Shown: positions 53,080-59,050 of the stretch, in pieces
Layout of the letters: each line of letters opens with the position of its first letter
Position numbering within the stretch: the stretch's first letter is position 1
Assembly: GCA_016285265.1 (NCBI GenBank)
Contig: JAEEQL010000003.1
Span: forward strand, 1-59,050
Length of the DNA: 59,050 nucleotides
Reading direction: 5' to 3'
Source of the DNA: Lachnospiraceae bacterium
Lineage (GTDB): Bacteria > Bacillota > Clostridia > Lachnospirales > Lachnospiraceae
The notes under the pieces: model-generated
Database searches by the model: none
What the model saw: the letters and a program-made list of their open reading frames with translations, nothing else
What the model was told of the DNA's origin: nothing
Position numbers and translations under genes: made by a program

Positions 53080-55545
53080 ATGGAGTCAGATATCAGGCTG
53101 ACGGAATACATAGACAAGAGCATACTGCAGACGATCCAGGATGCATTTTCGGATATGACCGGGCTTGCGGCTCTGACTACCAATCCCGACGGAACGGCGG
53201 TCACCGAAGGCTCCGGATTTTGCCGTTTCTGCACGGAACTTAACAGAAAGTGCCCATTGGGAAAGCAGCTCTGCGAATACTCCGACAAGAGCGGCGCAAT
53301 GATGACTCACAGGACCGGCAGGCCCACCTGGTATTACTGCCATGCCGGACTTATAGATTTCTCGGCTCCCATCGTGGTTAACGGTGAGATGGTCGGATGC
53401 TTTGTAGGCGGACAGGCACTTACCGCCCCTCCTGACGAGGCAAAGTGCAAGGCGCACGCCATACAGCTGGGACTCGATCCCGATGAATACTTTGACGCGA
53501 TCCGTGAGGTGAACATCGTCTCCGAGGAAAAGGTCAAAAAGGCGATGGATTTCCTTTACACGATATCCGGAGTTCTCTCGGATATGGCATACGGAAAATA
53601 CACATCGGACAAGGCAAGCACCGAACTCGAGCGTGTATCGCGCATGAAATCGGACTTTCTGGCGAATATGAGCCACGAGATCCGAACCCCGATGAACGCC
53701 GTCATAGGAATGGCGGAAATGGCGCTCAGGGAGGACCTCCCCGACAGTGCGAGGGAGTACATAAGCCAGATCAAATCCTCCGGCAAAGTGCTGCTTACGA
53801 TAATCAATGACATTCTCGATTTTTCCAAGATCGAATCGGGAATGCTGGACATAAAGCTTGCGGAATACGAGCCTGTCAGTCTTTTTGACGATGTTGCTGC
53901 GATAATCGCATCCAAGGTTCTTGACAGGGATATCGAACTGATCCTTAACCTCAACACGAGCATCCCCAAGAGACTTTACGGTGACGGAACCAGGATAAGA
54001 CAGATCCTTCTGAATCTTGCCAACAATGCCGTTAAGTTCACCGAAGAAGGCCAGGTCAGGTTCGTGGTTGATTATTCGGTCCTCGATGCCGACGAGATCC
54101 TTCTCAGTGTTTCGGTCGAAGATACCGGAATAGGCATCAAGGAGGAGAACCTCGAGAAGGTTTTCGAATCCTTCTCACAGGTGGATTCCAAGAGAAACCG
54201 CAAGGGCGAAGGAACCGGACTCGGACTCGCCATTTCCAAGGAGCTGCTGGGTCTTATGGACGGACAGCTCAATGTGGAATCCGAGTATAAGAGAGGATCC
54301 GTCTTTTCCTTCAAGCTTCCGCAGAGGGTCATCGATCCCGCTCCCAGCATGAGAGTAAAGGATCCCGCGAAGTACCTCGTGATCGGAATCTTTGACAATG
54401 AATATCTGCTCGGGGGCTTTACCTGGGATGCATCAAAGCTCGGCGTTTCGGCGAATACGCTCGCGCCCGATGCTGACATAAGCTTAGCCTGCGAAACACT
54501 GGAAAAGAGGACGCCCGGAAGAAAGACATATATCTTCATCGACTACCCGCTGCTTGATGCGGAAAAGAAGGAATTCTTCAGGACCCATCCCGACAAGACC
54601 GCGGTCGTTGTTACGGATTATTACACCAGGGTAGAAACGGATATACCGAATCTTGTTATTACGAAAAAGCCCATGTCAGCAATGAACATGGCTTCGATAC
54701 TGAACCGCGGAACGTCTAAAACGGTCAGCGAGGATGATAAACCTGACGAGATTCCCTTTACCGCTCCGGATGCGCGGATCCTGATAGTCGAGGACAATGC
54801 GGTCAACCTTACCGTTGCCGTCGGACTTTTAGAGCCGCTCGGCATGAAGATATCATCCGCAATGAGCGGAAAAGAAGCCATACGCAAGATTGAAGAAGAG
54901 CATTTCGATCTTATACTGATGGATCATATGATGCCGGAGATGGACGGTGTCGAGACCACAAGGATCATAAGAAGGATGTATCCGGATTATGACGAAGTTC
55001 CGATAATCGCACTTACGGCAAATGCGGTAAGAGGCGTGAGGGAGATGTTCATTTCCGAGGGAATGAACGATTTCGTGCCCAAGCCCATAGAGCTTCCGGT
55101 ACTTACCTCCAAGATCAAACAGTGGCTTCCTCCGGAAAAGATACTCAGCATATCATCCACGGTTCCCACGGAAACCGTCAGACTCGGACAGGTCAGGCCT
55201 GCGGTCAAGGCTTCTCCCGAGCTCGATAAGGAAGAGGCATTAAAGCTCCTCGGAAGTGAAAAGCTCTTCAGACAGGTCATTACGGAATACCTGAGACTCA
55301 TTCCCGAGAAGTCCGAGAGGATAGACAGACTCTACCGCGAAGAAAACTGGTCCGATTATGCCGTGGAGGTACACGGACTCAAGAATGCTTCCAGGCAGAT
55401 AGGAGCGGATGAGCTGACGCAGATCTGTGAAGAGACGGAGAATGCGGTGAGCATGAGAAGGCTTTCATCCGTTCACGATAAGCACGAAAAGCTCACCGCC
55501 ATGTACAAAGGTTATCTTGATCTTCTTCCGGGATATCTAGCCTGA
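53080..55545 (+). CDS. PocR-type hybrid sensor histidine kinase
   Basis: The 821-residue kinase has, in order, a PocR sensory domain (about 8-165) with a cysteine cluster (C48, C51, C58, C65, C87); a short coil; HisKA with H199 in MSHEIRTPMNAVIG; HATPase with NLANNAVKFT, DTGIGI and GTGLGLAIS; a degenerate receiver; a full receiver (LIVEDN and LMDHMMPEMDG); and an HPt domain with VHGLKNASRQIGA. It lacks membrane segments, so it senses something in the cytoplasm. GGGGGAG seven bases before the ATG at 53080 fixes the start. There is no response-regulator gene next to it. glyA follows with its own spacer. Confidence 0.9.
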   Translation: MESDIRLTEYIDKSILQTIQDAFSDMTGLAALTTNPDGTAVTEGSGFCRFCTELNRKCPLGKQLCEYSDKSGAMMTHRTGRPTWYYCHAGLIDFSAPIVVNGEMVGCFVGGQALTAPPDEAKCKAHAIQLGLDPDEYFDAIREVNIVSEEKVKKAMDFLYTISGVLSDMAYGKYTSDKASTELERVSRMKSDFLANMSHEIRTPMNAVIGMAEMALREDLPDSAREYISQIKSSGKVLLTIINDILDFSKIESGMLDIKLAEYEPVSLFDDVAAIIASKVLDRDIELILNLNTSIPKRLYGDGTRIRQILLNLANNAVKFTEEGQVRFVVDYSVLDADEILLSVSVEDTGIGIKEENLEKVFESFSQVDSKRNRKGEGTGLGLAISKELLGLMDGQLNVESEYKRGSVFSFKLPQRVIDPAPSMRVKDPAKYLVIGIFDNEYLLGGFTWDASKLGVSANTLAPDADISLACETLEKRTPGRKTYIFIDYPLLDAEKKEFFRTHPDKTAVVVTDYYTRVETDIPNLVITKKPMSAMNMASILNRGTSKTVSEDDKPDEIPFTAPDARILIVEDNAVNLTVAVGLLEPLGMKISSAMSGKEAIRKIEEEHFDLILMDHMMPEMDGVETTRIIRRMYPDYDEVPIIALTANAVRGVREMFISEGMNDFVPKPIELPVLTSKIKQWLPPEKILSISSTVPTETVRLGQVRPAVKASPELDKEEALKLLGSEKLFRQVITEYLRLIPEKSERIDRLYREENWSDYAVEVHGLKNASRQIGADELTQICEETENAVSMRRLSSVHDKHEKLTAMYKGYLDLLPGYLA

Positions 55546-55608
55546 TAAGACCGGAATTATAAAAATACAACAAACGAAACAAGAATAAATTTTCAGGAGG
55601 TTTTTTAA

Positions 55609-56850
55609 ATGTATTCGCTTGATGAAGTAAGAACAGTAGATCCCGAAGTTGCTCAGGCCATAGTTGATGAGCAGAACAGACAGAATTCCCATCTTGAGCT
55701 CATCGCATCTGAGAACTGGGTAAGCAAGGCAGTCATGGCCGCAATGGGCAGCCCTCTCACCAACAAGTATGCCGAAGGATATCCCGGAAAGCGTTACTAC
55801 GGCGGATGCGAGTGCGTTGACGTTGTTGAGGAGCTTGCAAGAAACCGTGCCATGGAGCTTTACGGATGCACCTACGCAAACGTTCAGCCTCACTCCGGAG
55901 CACAGGCAAACCTTGCTGTACAGTTCGCACTTCTTCAGCCCGGTGATACCGTAATGGGAATGAACCTCGATCACGGCGGACATCTTACCCACGGTTCACC
56001 CGCGAATATTTCCGGAACCTATTTCAATATCGTTCCTTACGGCGTAAATGATGACGGATTTATCGATTACGATAAGCTTGAGGAGATTGCAAAGGAGTGC
56101 AAGCCCAAGATGATCATCGCAGGCGCTTCCGCTTACGCACGTACCATCGACTTCAAGCGTTTCAGGGAGATTGCTGATGAGGTCGGCGCATTCCTCATGG
56201 TAGATATGGCTCATATCGCAGGACTTGTTGCCGCAGGACTTCATCCCAGCCCCATCCCTTATGCTCATGTTGTTACAACCACAACCCACAAGACCCTTCG
56301 CGGACCCAGAGGAGGAATGATCCTTTCCAGCGCAGAGTTTGCCAAGGAGCACAAGCTTAACAAGGCTGTATTCCCCGGAATCCAGGGCGGACCTCTTATG
56401 CACGTCATCGCAGCCAAGGCTGTATGCTTCAAGGAGGCTCTCGATCCTTCATTCAAGGTTTACCAGCAGGGCATCATTGACAACGCTCAGGCTCTTGCAA
56501 AGGGACTCATCTCAAGAGGACTCAAGATCGTTTCCGGCGGAACCGATAACCACCTCATGCTCCTTGACCTTACTCCTTTCAACCTTACCGGTAAGGAGAT
56601 CGAGGCTCTCATGGACGAGGCTCATCTTACCGCCAACAAGAACACCATCCCTAACGATCCTCAGAAGCCCAATGTAACCAGCGGTATCAGACTCGGAACT
56701 CCCGCAGTTACATCAAGAGGACTTAAGACCGAGGATATGGACCGGATTGCCGAGGCTATCAGCATCATCGTTAAGGAGAGGGAAGCAGGCGTAGAAAAGG
56801 CTAAGGCCATCGTTATGGCACTTACCGAGAAGTATCCTTTGAACAAGTAA
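55609..56850 (+). CDS. glyA: Serine hydroxymethyltransferase
   Basis: The PLP enzyme moves a one-carbon unit from serine to tetrahydrofolate, making glycine. The 413-residue protein has the PLP lysine K228 in [14 protein letters not shown] and the family signatures [10 protein letters not shown] and [20 protein letters not shown] precedes the ATG. It lies 63 bases after the kinase gene, and hom starts 24 bases after it, so glyA, hom and the aspartate kinase gene are likely one operon. The spacer shows no riboswitch. Confidence 0.97.
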   Translation: MYSLDEVRTVDPEVAQAIVDEQNRQNSHLELIASENWVSKAVMAAMGSPLTNKYAEGYPGKRYYGGCECVDVVEELARNRAMELYGCTYANVQPHSGAQANLAVQFALLQPGDTVMGMNLDHGGHLTHGSPANISGTYFNIVPYGVNDDGFIDYDKLEEIAKECKPKMIIAGASAYARTIDFKRFREIADEVGAFLMVDMAHIAGLVAAGLHPSPIPYAHVVTTTTHKTLRGPRGGMILSSAEFAKEHKLNKAVFPGIQGGPLMHVIAAKAVCFKEALDPSFKVYQQGIIDNAQALAKGLISRGLKIVSGGTDNHLMLLDLTPFNLTGKEIEALMDEAHLTANKNTIPNDPQKPNVTSGIRLGTPAVTSRGLKTEDMDRIAEAISIIVKEREAGVEKAKAIVMALTEKYPLNK

Positions 56851-56874
56851 TAAAGACAGACTGGAGTTAAAGAA

Positions 56875-58083
56875 ATGATTCATGTTGCTGTATTCGGATA
56901 CGGAACCGTAGGAAAAGGCGTTGTCGAAGTCATCGACCGCAACAACGATATCGTATCCGCCGCATCCGGAGATAAGGTTTCGGTAAAATACATCCTTGAT
57001 CTCCTCGATTTTCCGGGCGACCCCAATGAAGCCAAGATCGTTCATGACGTAAATGTCATAATAAGCGATCCCGAGATTTCGATCATCTGTGAGACCATGG
57101 GAGGAACGGGTGCCGCTTATAAGTTCACCAAGGCTGCTCTCGAACAGGGAAAGAGCGTATGCACATCCAATAAGGAGCTCGTCGCAAAGCACGGTGCCGA
57201 GCTTATGAAGCTTGCGAAAGCAAACGGATGCGCATATCTTTTCGAGGCAAGCGTCGGAGGCGGAATCCCCATACTTCGTACTCTTACCACGGCTCTTACC
57301 GCAGAGAGGATCACACAGATCGCAGGTATCCTTAACGGAACCACCAACTTCATCCTCACCAAGATGGAAGAGGAAGGTGCAGGTTTTGATGAGACTCTTA
57401 AGAAGGCCCAGGAGCTCGGATATGCGGAGGCAGACCCCACTGCGGATATCGAGGGTCACGATACGGCAAGAAAGATCTCCATTCTGGCAGATATAATGTC
57501 AGGTCATTTCACGGATTCCGATAATGTTCCCACCACGGGAATAACCGGTATCGATAAGAGTGATATCGCACTTGCATCCAAAGCAGGCTTTAAGATCAGA
57601 CTTCTCGGCATCGCGGACAGAGCGGATGATGACAGTGTTTCCACCGTTGTCGCTCCTTTCATGCTTTCCAAGAGTCATCCCCTTGCGGGCGTTAACGATG
57701 TTTTCAATGCGATCTTCGTTACAGGCAATATGCTCGGTGAGACGATGTATTACGGCAAAGGCGCAGGCAGCCTTGCAACTGCAAGCGCAGTTGTTGCCGA
57801 TGTGATCGATGCCGCAAGAAAGGGCTCTTCAACCATGTATCCCGGCTGGGATGATGTGCCCGTCAAGGCAAGACAGAATGCATGTGATAAGTGCAGATAT
57901 CTCGTAAGATCTGATGCCGGCAATGCGGATAAGGCTAAGGCTCTATTTGAAGGTGCGGAAGAGATCGGAGTATGCGAAGGCAAGTTCGGACTGATCACTC
58001 AGCCCATGGACAGCTCCGCAATCGATGAAAAGTCCGCTTCCGATAACGGCATTATTGAAAACCTGATCAAGATTTACGAATAA
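56875..58083 (+). CDS. hom: Homoserine dehydrogenase
   Basis: The enzyme reduces aspartate semialdehyde to homoserine, the branch to threonine and methionine. The 402-residue protein has the NAD(P) motif FGYGTVGKGVVEV at the N-terminus and the catalytic domain with GILNGTTNFIL and ADPTADIEGHDTA. The C-terminal 70 residues form only a short tail, smaller than a full ACT domain, so feedback control by threonine may differ from longer members. It lies between glyA and the aspartate kinase gene. Confidence 0.95.
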   Translation: MIHVAVFGYGTVGKGVVEVIDRNNDIVSAASGDKVSVKYILDLLDFPGDPNEAKIVHDVNVIISDPEISIICETMGGTGAAYKFTKAALEQGKSVCTSNKELVAKHGAELMKLAKANGCAYLFEASVGGGIPILRTLTTALTAERITQIAGILNGTTNFILTKMEEEGAGFDETLKKAQELGYAEADPTADIEGHDTARKISILADIMSGHFTDSDNVPTTGITGIDKSDIALASKAGFKIRLLGIADRADDDSVSTVVAPFMLSKSHPLAGVNDVFNAIFVTGNMLGETMYYGKGAGSLATASAVVADVIDAARKGSSTMYPGWDDVPVKARQNACDKCRYLVRSDAGNADKAKALFEGAEEIGVCEGKFGLITQPMDSSAIDEKSASDNGIIENLIKIYE

Positions 58084-58106
58084 TCAAAAAAGAGGAATAT
58101 GAAGAA

Positions 58107-59050
58107 ATGGCAAAGGTAGTAAAATTCGGCGGAAGTTCACTCGCATCGGCCGAGCAGTTCAAGAAAGTAGGAGATATCATCAAGGCAGATCCCGAGAGAA
58201 GGTATGTTGTTCCTTCGGCTCCCGGCAAGAGATCTCCCAGAGACACCAAGGTCACCGACATGCTCTACAATCTTTACGACAGTGTGTCCGATGACAGAAA
58301 TTTCTCCGAAGTGCTCAAGAATATCCGTGCAAGATATGATGAGATCATCAAGGGACTCGGAATAAAGCTCGATCTGTCCGATGAGTTCAAGCTGATCGAA
58401 AAGAATCTCAAAGGCGGTGCCGACAAGGATTATGCCGCATCAAGAGGAGAGTATCTCAACGGACGCATCATGGCCGAATATCTCGGATATGAATTCCTCG
58501 ATCCTGCGGATTATATTATCTTTGACAAGAAGACCGATAACTACGAAGCCGAGAAGACATATAAGAAGCTCGGCACCAGACTCTCAAAGGTTGAAAGAGC
58601 CGTCATTCCCGGATTCTACGGAGCATATGCCGACGGCACCGTTAAGACCTTCTCAAGAGGCGGATCCGATATAACGGGTTCCATTGTTGCACGTGCCATC
58701 CATGCGGATGTGTATGAGAACTGGACTGATGTATCCGGATTCATGATCGCAGATCCCAGGATCATCAAGAATCCCGCCAAGATCGAGACCATTACCTACA
58801 GGGAACTCAGAGAGCTCGCATACATGGGAGCCGGAGTTCTTCACGAGGATGCGATCTTCCCCGTAAGACAGGAAGGCATCCCCATCAACATCAGAAATAC
58901 CAACGATCCCGGAGATGACGGAACATGGATCGTAGGTACCACATCCAAGAAATCAAAGTATGTCATCACCGGTATCGCAGGCAAGAAGGGATTCTGTGCC
59001 GTCAATGTCGATAAGGATATGATGAACTCCGAGATCGGATTCGGAAGAAG
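58107..59050 (+). CDS. lysC: Aspartate kinase (partial, runs off the right edge)
   Basis: The enzyme phosphorylates aspartate, the first step to lysine, threonine and methionine. The 314 residues seen hold the amino acid kinase motif VVKFGGSSLA and the catalytic segments KTFSRGGSDITGS and VSGFMIADPRI, with the first ACT domain beginning around residue 295. It starts at ATG 58107 after AGAGGA and is cut at 59050, so the allosteric ACT domains are mostly not visible. It follows hom by 23 bases, as in many aspartate-pathway operons. Confidence 0.93.
   Translation, partial: MAKVVKFGGSSLASAEQFKKVGDIIKADPERRYVVPSAPGKRSPRDTKVTDMLYNLYDSVSDDRNFSEVLKNIRARYDEIIKGLGIKLDLSDEFKLIEKNLKGGADKDYAASRGEYLNGRIMAEYLGYEFLDPADYIIFDKKTDNYEAEKTYKKLGTRLSKVERAVIPGFYGAYADGTVKTFSRGGSDITGSIVARAIHADVYENWTDVSGFMIADPRIIKNPAKIETITYRELRELAYMGAGVLHEDAIFPVRQEGIPINIRNTNDPGDDGTWIVGTTSKKSKYVITGIAGKKGFCAVNVDKDMMNSEIGFGR

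Overview
This window reads as a stretch of chromosome from an anaerobic Gram-positive Clostridia species, most likely Lachnospiraceae. The reasons are the translation operon order rimP-nusA-ylxR-ylxQ-infB-rbfA-nrnA-truB-ribF, a CIRCE-controlled groESL operon, an anaerobic NrdG activase, the DUF5685/J-protein pair, purine-rich ribosome binding sites, and sigma-A type promoters with 17-base spacers. No phage, insertion sequence, CRISPR array or plasmid gene was seen. The family assignment is inference from gene content, not a database result.

Layout. 1-3600: queH (probably cut at the left edge), a zinc-ribbon membrane protein, argS, then a Val-Met-Thr tRNA cluster with its own promoter and terminator. 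3600-10800: a surface-sugar block with an acyltransferase, then a promoter followed by a deacetylase, a PLP sugar aminotransferase, GDP-mannose dehydratase, GDP-mannose pyrophosphorylase and a GT-C-like membrane protein. 10800-17300: a small unknown protein, a class A penicillin-binding protein, a YigZ protein, a DUF1905 plus C39-like cysteine peptidase fusion, and a DUF6056 membrane protein. 17300-23400: groES-groEL, a structured spacer, and a two-gene ABC exporter whose promoter is embedded in a palindrome that also covers the ribosome binding site. 23400-31300: an FAD oxidoreductase with its TetR regulator and a set of TGAAT/ATTCA operators, a GH43 glycosidase, an AraC regulator, a MATE transporter and an overlapping glycosidase-like protein. 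31300-41500: an unknown membrane protein and the complete rimP-to-ribF operon. 41500-46600: a polar amino acid ABC importer, rpsO and pnp, with structured leaders. 46600-55550: DUF5685, J-protein and a repeat coiled-coil protein; nrdG on the minus strand; a second DUF6056 protein; methionine aminopeptidase; a degenerate SGNH protein; and a PocR-type hybrid histidine kinase. 55600-59050: glyA, hom and the start of an aspartate kinase gene that runs off the right edge.

How the genes work together. The sugar block makes GDP-mannose and GDP-4-keto-6-deoxymannose and probably an amino sugar for surface glycan; the GT-C-like and DUF6056 proteins may act in the same envelope process. The groESL and rimP-ribF operons are housekeeping. 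glyA-hom-lysC joins one-carbon and aspartate-family amino acid metabolism.

The observations most worth a second look are: ylxQ appears to start at ACG; the ABC exporter has a palindrome that would hide its ribosome binding site only in read-through RNA; the DUF5685 protein carries both aspartate-rich motifs of class I isoprenoid synthases next to a J-protein and a protein with 12-residue repeats; the DUF1905-C39-like fusion; an SGNH-fold protein that has lost its catalytic residues; four related palindromic elements; and structured RNA candidates after groEL, before rpsO and before pnp.
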